Part shown: positions 1 to 9,852 of the stretch, piece by piece | How the letters are laid out: each line of letters opens with the position of its first letter | Position numbering within the stretch: the stretch's first letter is position 1 | Assembly (NCBI GenBank): GCA_023213315.1 | Contig: JAKCPI010014297.1 | Span: forward strand, 1 to 64,000 | Reading direction: 5' to 3' | DNA length: 64,000 bases | Source of the DNA: Euborellia annulipes | Lineage: Eukaryota > Arthropoda > Insecta > Dermaptera > Anisolabididae | Made by a program: the position numbers and the translations under genes | Notes under the pieces: model-generated | Databases searched by the model: none | The model's input: the letters and a program-made list of their open reading frames with translations, nothing else | What the model was told of the DNA's origin: nothing

Positions 1-880
1 TTTATTAACTACATTTCCATTTATATTTTTAGGAAAAAGAAAATGTTTAGCAAAAAATTGCAATAATTATGACAAACTAATGAAATTGATACCCTAAAGA
101 TCATTCGATTTGGGCACAGTATTCCTAAAAATAACAGTCACCTGTGAGATCTCTCACAACAAATAACAAACAAAAATAATGGAAACATCAAATAAGATAA
201 GTAATTTTTCTAGTAAAACTATGATAAATATTAGTGAAAATCAAACAATTGTCAGTATTTTTGACAATAGTTTGAGAACACCAAATATTCTTCAAAATTT
301 ATTATAGAAATGGAGAAAGATCATCCATTAAATGATACATCAAATTCCTTAGAAGTTTTTTCTTTTGCAGAGGATTCAGATGTTATTCGTCGACATAACT
401 ATCAACTGGACAACTCGCCTAATTTACCAGAAACTAACGTTACTAATTCTTTTTCAGATCGTCACAAATCTATAACAAATGACAATTTAACTTTATTTAT
501 TTATCTCTTGTGTATTTTTGTTCATTTTTACATATTATAAATTTTTGTATTTCTTTTTTGTATTCTGTACCCCAAAAGGTATAAAATATATTTATCTGTA
601 TTTTTTTAAATAAATATTATTTTATCTTTCCAAAATATCTGATGTTTATGTTATAAAAAATACCCATAATCTTTCTATATTAAAAAAAAAATTACTTATT
701 AACAGTAAAATAATATTCATATATATTTACACAGAATACCTAATTTTAAATTTAGCGGCTAAAATTTGGTTTGAATTTTGCGCAAATTCCCTGCGTTCTG
801 ATTGTGCCACCCTAATGGCGGACAAAAACCAGAAATTAACATTGAGTACGCTCTCTGTTATATATATATATATACTCTGT
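1..880. other. Intergenic left edge, no supported gene
   Basis: Two short adjoining open frames begin at ATG 180 (ending about 307) and ATG 310 (ending 540). The second would encode 76 residues with a hydrophobic C-terminus. Neither has a recognisable domain and both are low complexity. An AATAAA-like signal follows near 611. This could be the 3' end of a gene or element that lies outside the window. I see nothing else here except AT-rich sequence and a short TA repeat near 860. Confidence 0.3.
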
Positions 881-1149
881 GGGGGGTAATTCCCCCCACC
901 CCGAGATTTGAAAAAAAAATACTTTTTTTTTCGAAAAAAAATTTATTTTTATTGTAGAATTTTAAAAAACAATACTTAAAAATTTGATTTGTATTTATAT
1001 TCTGACAACAAGTACAGAATGCGCGTTTAAATTATCGAAATTAAGAAAAAATAGTGTGTTGTGAGACCAAAAACACCAGATTACCCCCCCCCCCCACACA
1101 CCGCCCGAGAAACCCCTCTGGATCCGCCCTTGGTAACAGGCTATTGCCC

Positions 1150-1500
1150 ATTTAAGAAATAAAGAAAGAAGTCGGACGAGAGGAGTATCACATCAAAGAA
1201 GATATCAATATGAAGAACCAGGTGATATGATGTAGGATGAGGATGGGCAATGGCCTGGCGGTCAGCGTAAGCTGGAAAGAAGATAAGGAATGTGTCATTT
1301 GCCAACGGGGGGCCATGTCGATGAGCCACGTCTTCGAGTGCGAGGAAGTAAAAAAGAATCTGGACAATACCACAAGAAAGAAGGTAGAGGAATTGAAGAC
1401 AGTGGTGTGAGAAGAGAGCAGCTGCTGGGAGAGGTCAAAGAGGACTTGGTAAAGGATTGGGAGAAATGGGAGAATATGAAGAAACTGCCTGGTTAAAGGT
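1150..1500 (+). mobile_element. Non-LTR retrotransposon 3' end fragment
   Basis: Frame 1237-1410 carries C-X2-C-X8-H-X4-C (residues ECVICQ ... SHVFEC). This zinc-knuckle-like motif typically sits after the reverse transcriptase of insect-type LINEs. An overlapping frame ends in a W-X2-W-containing tail with a stop at 1494-1496. The reading frame is broken into two, so the fragment is dead. It is more GC-rich than its surroundings and duplicated with the ZNF gene at 7915-8265. Confidence 0.6.
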
Positions 1501-1680
1501 GTCCCAAGAGAAGCATTTCGAATAAACTTTTATTTCTTTAATTTGATGTACTTCAGATTTGTATTTTTAAATTTACTGTACGTTGTATTTATGTAAAAAG
1601 TAAAATAACATAAAAATATTAAAGAAAGTGAAAGATCTTTATTTAATTAAACATTTAATTATTTCAAATATTTTGTATCC

Positions 1681-4600
1681 TTATTTTGTCTTATTTTTAT
1701 TAATTGCCTTTTTTCTAGAATGAATAACTAAATGTCGGTTGAGAGAAGTTTTGAAGGTATATTCTTTTGAACATATTTCACACTTGAATAGTTTCTGGCC
1801 AGAATGAATACGTAAATGGTCAGTGAGATAAGATTTTTGATTAAATTGTTTTGAACATATTTCACACTTGAATGGTTTCTCGCTAGAATGAACAAGTAAA
1901 TGTCTGTGGAGATAAGATTTTTGATTAAATTGTTTTGAACATATTTCACACTTGAATTCTTTCTTGCCAGAATGAATACTTAAATGTGCGATTAGTGTAG
2001 TTTTGTGATTAAATTCTTTTGAACATATTTCACACTTGAATTCTTTCTGGTTGGAATGAATACGTAAATGTATGAGGAGATTACCTTTGTAATTAAATTC
2101 TTTTGAACATATTTCACACTTGAATTCTTTCTGATCAGAATGAATACGTAAATGTCTGGAGAGTATAGTTCTGTGACTAAATTTTTTTGAACATATTTCA
2201 CACTTGAATTCTTTCTGGTCAGAATGAATACGTAAATGGTCACTGAGATAAGATTTTTGATTAAATTGTTTTGAACATATTTCACATTTGAATGGTTTCT
2301 GGTCAGAATGAATACGTAAATGGTCACTGAGATAAGATTTTTGATTAAATTGTTTTGAACATATTTCACACTTGAATGGTTTCTCGCTAGAATGAACAAG
2401 TAAATGTCTGTGGAGATAAGATTTTTGATTAAATTGTTTTGAACATATTTCACACTTGAATTCTTTCTTGCCAGAATGAATACTTAAATGTCTGGTGAGA
2501 TCAGTTGTTTTATTAAATTCTTTTGAACATACTTCACACTTGAATGGTTTTTCACCAGAATGAATAAGTAAATGTCTGGAGAGATGACATTTTTGATTAA
2601 ATTGTTTTGAACATATTTCACACTTGAATGGTTTCTCGCTAGAATGAATACTTAAATGTTTGTTGAGTGTAGATTTGTAATTAAATCCTTTTGAACATAT
2701 TTCACACTTGAATCGATTCTGGCCAGAATGAATACGTAAATGTGTGTTGAGTGTATATTTGGAGATAAATTCTTTTGAACATATTTCACAATTGAATAGT
2801 TTCTGGCCAGAATGAATACGTAAATGTGTGTTGAGTGTATATTTAGAGGTAAATTTTTTTGAACATATTTCACACTTGAATGGTTTCTCGCCAAAATGAA
2901 TACGTAAATGGACAGTAAGAAGAGATTTCAATTTAAATTGTTTGGCACAAATCTCACATGTATGAGACTTCCTACAATATATTTTTTTGTTAGTAAATGA
3001 GATGTTTGAATTCTTCTTTTTAGAATTTGAAATATTTTTTTTATTTTGTTTTTCTTTCTTGGATTTTTCCTGTTTGTTTTTATCTAAAGATTCTTCTTTT
3101 TCTGAAAATTAAATCTCTTAATCAAAAATAAATAAGAAGTAAAAATAATAAAAACTTAAATATAGGAGGTAAATCTTTTCGGCAGGGTTGAGTGAAAATT
3201 ATTTGACCTTAGAGGTTTAACTAAAAATATAAAACAATGTTTTGATTTTTTAAAAAGATCACTTAAGAGATAAATTGGTTTTTTACTTTCTCTTAACTAT
3301 ATATATATGGGTGATTCTACGCTATTTGAATTTTATTGGTCAGTGGAAAAAATATATGTTAAAATAATTATATCATTGATACTGTATTCTTAAATAATAA
3401 AGAATATCGTGTTTTATTGGGGCCATTTAGTCAATTTATGTTTCATTTTAGGAATTAATAGTTGAAAATAGTCATAAATGTCAGTATTCTGGGTGTCCCA
3501 TTTCTAGTTTTTTTTACTAGTTTTGTTCGATATTCATTTATTTATTAACTTGACATAATATTTTTTACCATAATTATAAACATAAATAAACCCCAAAACA
3601 TAATTAATGAAAATACATTATAAAAGTATTTGTTATTATAAAAAAAAATACTTGTTTTCACGTGACCTAAAAATTATGTCATCTATTCTGGAAAAATTAA
3701 AAGATAAAAATTTATCATAAAAACTGCCAAAGGATAACAATGGCCATGAGTACCAGGCGTAGTACAGTCTGAAGTAAGAGGCAAGCTGACGGCGTTGAGC
3801 ATAATTCAAATAATATAGCTTTAGTTATTGTTGGATTGTCATAAAGTGTGTTTGGGCCAGTCGATGCAATATTTATTCTGGTAAGTAAATCTCTTTATAT
3901 TTTATCGTTACCTAACTCTACATTTGTACAATGCAATGTTTATTGTATGTAAATGTCATGAATTACGTCGAAACTTTGGCAAGAAGGACGCGTATTGTTT
4001 TTTTTAACGTAATGTGTGGTTTTGTCATTAGTTTGGCTGTCATTATTCAGGCAAATTCAAGGGTTCGCATCCCGGCTAATGCGACAAAAATTTATTTTAA
4101 TTGGATTTAGCTATCAATCCAATTGAAATAAATAGATACGGGGTCTAAATGGCCTTCGATGCCAAAAAATGGAATAAAAAAAAATTCTGTCAGGGAAAAT
4201 ACCCGCCCACGGGTAGGGACGAAATTTTGTTTCCTTAATATCTTATAGCTATAATATGTATGTTTTTTTAATATTAATTCAGCTTTCATTATAAATAGTT
4301 AATTGTCTGTCACTTCCCTAGCTTAATTTTCACAATTCTGCCAATAGTGTCATTCTTCAGGTAACATATTTCTTCTGGTGCTAATAAAACTCAAAAAAAT
4401 TAAAATATCTTCTGGCCTTTATCATTACAGCTACAAAAATAATATTTCAACTAAAGAAATCATGAATATTAAATTGAACAGAGTATATTTGGTTTCTGGA
4501 CACAAAAAATCCAAATAGCGTAGAATCACTCATATATATATTGAATTCATGTGAAAAATTCGATGTCGAGATTTTGATGGATATACACGTTTTGAGGTCT

Positions 4601-5207
4601 CCTGAATCCAAAAAAATGTTAATTTACGCGCCCAACGCTTTTAGTTTTAGTAACATATATTAATTTTTAATATAATTTTAAAGAAATTATACATAATTAT
4701 TTTTCTCTTTTTAGTACATTTTTAAAAGCGTTGTTTTTAAGTTTTTTTTTTTTATATTATTTTATTTAAGTCTTTTTAGTTTTAGTAATAAAATATTAAT
4801 ACGTATGAGTTATATACAAATAAGAGATACATATACACGATACAAAAAGTCAATATGTATTTTAAAAAAAGAGAAATATTTGATTATAAATTCCTTCTAC
4901 TCTTTTTTTGATCGGCCGCCATTTTGAAATTAATTGACATACTAAGATGAGACATCACATTTCAAAGCTCTAGATTAACTAGAACTGGTCGTAATTTCAA
5001 TCGGCAACTTTGTCGTATTTTCGATTTGCAGATTTGTCGAAAAAAAAAACAGGAAAGCAAGTTAATAAAAGCGTTGTAAAAATACAATTGTTTTTACTTT
5101 CTCGTATAGAGAAAGTTATGTAATCGTAAAAAAATTCGACTTCGAGATTTTGATGTTTCTCCACGTTTTAGACCTCCCTGAGTCCAAAAAAACCATTTTT
5201 GGCATTA

Positions 5208-5289
<82 letters not shown>

Positions 5290-7038
5290 CACGATTGCTT
5301 AAAAACCATAGCAGCTAGATCGATAAAATTTGGTATATGCTCCTTACACTAAAATTGTAGATTTCTATCAACTTTTCGAGTAAATACGTCACTTGGAAGT
5401 AGTACTTTACTTAAAAAGTTTTTCCAAAATTTGGAAATTTTCAATTTTTTTGTTATATTATGATAAAATACTCTATTTTAAAAAGTTTTTATTCTTTGAC
5501 ATTTTTTCGAAAACTGAATAGTTTTTGAAATAATCAAAGAAGAAATAGAAAATATTCGTTAATTTTGATAAAAAATCAAAACAAAATCATACAGGTGTCA
5601 TTAAAAAAAGGGCAAATATAAACAAATTTATTTGTTTCACAAATTCATTTGTTTATATTTACCCTTTTTTTAATGACACCTGTATGATTTTGTTTTGATT
5701 TTTTATCAAAATTAACGAATATTTTCTATTTCTTCTTTGATTATTTCAAAAACTATTCAGTTTTCGAAAAAATGTCAAAGAATAAAAACTTTTTAAAATA
5801 GAGTATTTTATCATAATATAACAAAAAAATTGAAAATTTCCAAATTTTGGAAAAAAACTTTTTAAGTAAAGTACTACTTCCAAGTGACGTATTTACTCGA
5901 AAAGTTGATAGAAATCTACAATTTTAGTGTAAGGAGCATATACCAAATTTTATCGATCTAGCTGCTATGGTTTTTAAGCAATCGTGTTCACACACACATC
6001 CAGACGTAATTCCAAAAGAATATACGAGAAAGTCTCGGGGAAGTCAATCCCCATATTTTTTTTTTTTTGATTACTCAACCCTGCCGAAAATAATAACATT
6101 CTATATTTTGAGTTTGTCATCTCAACTGTCCACTCCACATCAACAATTTAAAATAATACAATTAAATTATAAATTGCTTTATTTTTTACCTTTTTTTATA
6201 GGTTTTTTGAGGAAATTAAAATTTCTTTTTTCTATCCTTTGTATAACGTTTGATAAACATTTTCTCGAATGCTTCCATAGGAAATACAAATTTATAAAGT
6301 TGGTTTTACAATTTATGCAAGGAAAGACTGGACCTAATGAAACAAAAAAATCAAAAACATTAATACAAAAAATGTGGCTGAGAATTTATTTGTTTAAATT
6401 TGTAATTCACAAATAAGAAAGATTTTATTTAAATGCGTCAAATGTCGATCCTTCTTTCAAGAAATTGTATATTTTTAATTGTAATGAATATTAAAATACC
6501 TAAGATCGTGTATAATTGACAATATTAGAGGTACTATATATATACTAATAATTTTTCAAGATGTTTTCCTGTTGAACACTCCAATAATAAAAATTAAATT
6601 ACATTGGTACAAACCATTCCACTTATTTCTATTAAATAAGAACCAATGTACGTAAATGTTCTTCCGACCTAACTAATAATCGCGTACTTGGACCGAGTAT
6701 TTCTGACGGATACTTAGTTGGTACTCGATCTCAAAAGTACTTGATTTCGAAAGAAAAGTATCGAGTAAATACTTTTATTTACTCGTATCGTTTCATCCCT
6801 AAATATTTATTTTATGTTCATATGTCGGATTATTAAAATGATCCAAATTAAATATAAAAAGTTAATTAATATTTCATTTAAATGTTCGAATTTCAGAAAG
6901 ATATTTAAAAAGAAAACATATTGCAAATAAAAGACAGAAGAGAGAGAATAAATTATAAAATAATATTTAATTACCAATATGTATTGGATATTTTACATCC
7001 TCGTTTGACATGTCTTCTTGCTTGATAACCGACATCAT
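1681..7038 (-). CDS. ZNF-A: 15-finger C2H2 zinc-finger protein with N-terminal C2HC finger
   Basis: There are three exons on the minus strand: 7038-6975, 6333-6190 and 3101-1681. All junctions are GT-AG and phase 1. The product is about 542 residues. Exon 1 ends in KYPIHI. Exon 2 begins Gly-Pro and holds a C-X2-C-X12-H-X3-C finger (about residues 27-47). Exon 3 starts with a lysine-rich linker, then 15 C2H2 fingers of exactly 28 residues each with CEICSK and HSGEKPF-type linkers. Fingers 7-8 and 13-14 are near copies, which points to block duplication. Helix residues -1, 2, 3 and 6 vary while the scaffold is nearly fixed, as expected for a fast-evolving DNA-binding array. It is probably a nuclear sequence-specific regulator; its target is unknown. 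The Met used is the first of two adjacent ATGs at 7038 and 7035. The last intron is about 3.1 kb and almost entirely transposon. Confidence 0.85.
1700..2960 (-). repeat. 84-bp tandem finger array of ZNF-A
   Basis: Fifteen 84-bp units sit head to tail in one exon. The cysteine half and the linker are almost invariant at the nucleotide level and the helix segment varies. Units 6-7 and 12-13 match across whole two-finger blocks. ZNF-B has twelve units, so array length changes by whole units. Confidence 0.9.
3310..4531. mobile_element. TIR DNA transposon, about 1.2 kb, non-coding
   Basis: The ends GTGATTCTACGCTATTTG (from about 3311) and its inverse CAAATAGCGTAGAATCAC (about 4512-4529) form an 18-bp perfect terminal inverted repeat. 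Flanks on both sides are TA-rich, consistent with a TA-type target site. It splits an older repeat: the arm before 3304 and the arm after 4534 are contiguous in the duplicated copy near 9810-9850. No long open frame is present, so it is non-autonomous. Confidence 0.7.
4055..4172 (+). mobile_element. tRNA-derived SINE, 5'-truncated
   Basis: A B-box-like GGGTTCGCATCCC is followed by the family body: AAAATTTATTT, an inverted CAATTGAAATAAATAG pair, then GGGGTCTAAATGGCC. The A-box half is missing. It lies inside the 1.2 kb TIR element, so it inserted there. Confidence 0.65.
5093..6045. mobile_element. Foldback palindromic element
   Basis: Arms of about 340 bp (roughly 5287-5612 and 5640-5985) are near-perfect inverted copies around a short centre near 5626. 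Outer ends carry TACTTTCTCGTATA and TATACGAGAAAGT, linking it to the recurrent ACTTTCTCTTACC family elsewhere in the window. Only the left arm carries a 75-bp GT repeat. Open frames here are by-products of the palindrome. Confidence 0.8.
5212..5286. repeat. (GT)n microsatellite
   Basis: About 37 uninterrupted TG dinucleotides lie inside the left arm of the foldback element. The equivalent place in the right arm has only a few units. Confidence 0.95.
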
Positions 7039-7319
7039 TTTTTACTAATTTAATATGCTGAATTTTTAATTATAATTCAATAATTCTGATTCTAATATTA
7101 ACCAAAGTATAAAATTAGAATACACAATTATTAATTGGGTATAAAAATCATAAGTATAAACCAGGGAAAATAACTCACAGGATTTGACCAGGGAATAAAA
7201 TAATTTGACCCTGGATTTGACATATGAAAAATTGCATGCGCCAGAGTAAAGAGGCGCTAGCGTCGCAGTTTTAGATTCGGTAGCTCCGCCCACTATTCTC
7301 AGATAAAACTAGGCTGATG

Positions 7320-7355
7320 CAAGGTATTTCGAATAGAGTCTATTCGAAATACCTT
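7320..7355. repeat. Perfect short hairpin
   Basis: CAAGGTATTTCGAATAGA and its reverse complement are separated by about two to three bases. The stem is about 17 bp. GCTGATG and GACTGATG flank it on either side. Function is unknown; it may be a MITE core or a structured RNA site. Confidence 0.75.
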
Positions 7356-7914
7356 GGACTGATGTAAAAAACCAACTCCCTGAAGAAAAAAAAACAGGTT
7401 AAAACATAACACAAATAAATTTTATTTGAATTTCCTTTCTCAACGGGTTCGCGCATGCGCATCCAAGTTTTATCGGTGATATTGGTATAAAACTACAAAA
7501 TCATGTATAAAACCCAACTTTGCTTTATCGACGAGTGGACGGGAATGCCTGGAAGACGCTGTAAGAATAATTGACCAGGAGCTCCAGTTAAATAGGCTAA
7601 AGATAGATCCTCAGGCAAGGGGTTATACAGGGGGGGGGGGGGTAAAGGGGGTAATTCCCCCCACCCCGAGATTTAAAAAAAATACTTTTTTTTCGAAAAA
7701 AAAATTTATTTTTATTGTAAAATTTTAAAAAACAATACTTAAAAATTTGATTTGTATTTATATTCTGACAACAAGTACAGAATGCGCGTTTAAATTATCG
7801 AAATTAAGAAAAAATAGTGTGTTGTGAGACCAGAAACACCAGATCCCCCCCCCCCCCACACACACACCGGCCGAGAAACCCCTCTGGATCCGCCCTTGGT
7901 CTCAGGCTATTGCC

Positions 7915-8265
7915 CATTTAAGAAATAAAGAAAGAAGTGGGACGAGAGGAGTATCACATCAAAGAAGATATCAATATGAAGAACCAGGTGGTATGATGTA
8001 GGATGAGGATGGGCAATGGCCTGGCGGTCAGTGTAAGCTGGAAAGAAGATAAGGAATGTGTCATTTGCCAACGGGGGGCCATGTCGATGAGCCACGTCTT
8101 CGAGTGCGAGGAAGTAAAAAAGAATCTGGACAATACCACAAGAAAGAAGGTAGAGGAATTGAAGACAGTGGTGTGAGAAGAGAGCAGCTCCTGGGAGAGG
8201 TCAAAGAGGACTTGGTAAAGGATTGGGAGAAATGGGAGAATATGAAGAAACTGCCTGGTTAAAGG
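7915..8265 (+). mobile_element. Non-LTR retrotransposon 3' end fragment, duplicated copy
   Basis: Near-identical to 1150-1500, with the same CCHC-like frame and the same break into a second frame. It moved with the ZNF duplication rather than by retrotransposition, because its flanks match too. Confidence 0.6.
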
Positions 8266-8446
8266 TGTCCCAAGAGAAGCATTTCGAATAAACTTTTATT
8301 TCTTTAATTTGATGTACTTCAGATTTGTATTTTTAAATTTACTGTACGTTGTATTAATGTAAAAAGTAAAATAACATAAAAATATTAAAGAAAGTGAAAG
8401 ATCTTTATTTAATTAAACATTTAATTATTTCAAATATTTTGTATCC

Positions 8447-9808
8447 TTATTTTGTCTTATTTTTATTAATTGCCTTTTTTCTAGAATGAATAACTAAATG
8501 TACGAGGAGATTAGATTTGAAATTAAATTCTTTTGAACATATTTCACACTTGAATTCTTTCTGGACAGAATGAATACGTAAATGTGCATTGAGTGTAGAT
8601 TTGAAGATAAATTCTTTTGAACATATTTCACACTTGAATGCTTTCTGGCCAGAATGAATACGTAAATGTCCGTAGAGATTAGTTTTGAAGGTAAATTCTT
8701 TTGAACATATTTCACACTTGAATTCTTTCTGGTCAGAATGAATACGTAAATGGTCAGTGAGATAAGATTTTTGATTATATTGTTTTAAACATATTTCACA
8801 CTTGAATGGTTTCTCACCGGAATGAATACCTAAATGTCTGGTGAGACGATATTTTGTATTAAATTGTTTTGAACATATTTCACACTTGAATGCTTTCTGG
8901 CCTGAATGAATACTTAAATGGACAGTGAGCTGACATTTTCGATTAAATTGTTTTGAACATAGTTCACACTTGAATGGTTTCTGGCCAGAATGAATACGTA
9001 AATGTGCGTTGAGTGTAGATTTGAAGATAAATTCTTTTGAACATATTTCACACTTGAATTCTTTCTGGCTAGAATGAATACGTAAATGTGCGATGAGTGT
9101 AGATTTGTAATTAAATCCTTTTGAACATATTTCACACTTGAATCGATTCTGGCCAGAATGAATACGTAAATGGTCACTGAGATAAGATTTTTGATTATAT
9201 TGTTTTAAACATATTTCACACTTGAATGGTTTCTCACCAGAATGAATACCTAAATGTCTGGTGAGACGATATTTTGTATTAAATTGTTTTGAACATATTT
9301 CACACTTGAATGGTTTCTCGGCAGAATGAATACCTAAATGTCTGGTGAGACGATATTTTGTACTAAATTGTTTTGAACATATATCACACTTGAATGGTTT
9401 CTCGCCAGAATGAATACGTAAATGGACAGTAAGAAGAGATTTAAATTTAAATTGTTTGGCACAAATCTCACATGTATGAGACTTCCTACAATATATTTTT
9501 TTGTTAGTAAATGAGATGTTTGAATTCTTCTTTTTAGAATTTGAAATATTTTTTTTATTTTGTTTTTCTTTCTTGGATTTTTTCTGTTTGTTTTTATCTA
9601 AAGATTCTTCTTTTTCTGAAAATGAAATCTCTTAATCAAAAATAAATAAAAAGTAAAAATAATAAAAACTTAAATATAGAAGGTTAATATTTTCGGCAGG
9701 GTTGAGTGAAAATTATTTGACCTTAGAGGTTTAACTAAAAATATAAAACAATGTTTTGATTTTTTTAAAAAGATGACTTAAGAGATAAATTGGTTTTTTA
9801 CTTTCTCT

Positions 9809-9852
<44 letters not shown>

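Larger units (their letters stand above)
3176..6092. mobile_element. Transposon-filled intron of ZNF-A bounded by an inverted motif
   Basis: TTTTCGGCAGGGTTGAGT occurs at about 3176-3196. Its inverse occurs at about 6071-6092, just outside the C2HC exon. The same inverted pair brackets the equivalent ZNF-B intron (about 9687 and 12540). It could be the terminal inverted repeat of an old DNA transposon that entered the ancestral intron before duplication, now enlarged by nested insertions. No transposase frame is visible. Confidence 0.45.
880..7150 (-). repeat. Tandem segmental duplication, unit 1 (contains ZNF-A)
   Basis: The unit holds, in order, a LINE 3' fragment, the finger exon, an intron full of transposons, the C2HC exon and the first exon of ZNF-A. 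The same order recurs at 7640-13612. Start codons are offset by 6468 bp, C2HC exons by 6467 bp, finger-exon starts by 6514 bp and stop codons by 6766 bp. The shift between the last two is explained by three 84-bp finger units. Flanking non-coding DNA is near-identical, for example 6060-7140 against 12530-13612, so the duplication is recent. Confidence 0.9.
7039..8446. other. Intergenic between ZNF-A and ZNF-B
   Basis: This holds the ZNF-A upstream region, a perfect hairpin at 7320-7355, a poly-G tract near 7631-7642, and the duplicated LINE fragment at 7915-8265. No further coding exon is supported. Confidence 0.6.

Noticed and set aside
1690..2960. Regular 84-bp repeats considered as a CRISPR-like or satellite array
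   Set aside because: The period is exactly 28 codons and encodes C2H2 fingers in an open frame, so it is a coding repeat.
5967..6416. Open frame of 149 codons, and its twin at 12641-12883
   Set aside because: It runs through the foldback repeat and then antisense to the C2HC exons of ZNF-A and ZNF-B, which explain its conservation between the copies.
6400..6470. Plus-strand FKCVKCRSFFQE, resembling half a zinc finger
   Set aside because: It stops at once, has no histidine pair, and the minus strand carries the real C2HC exon next to it.
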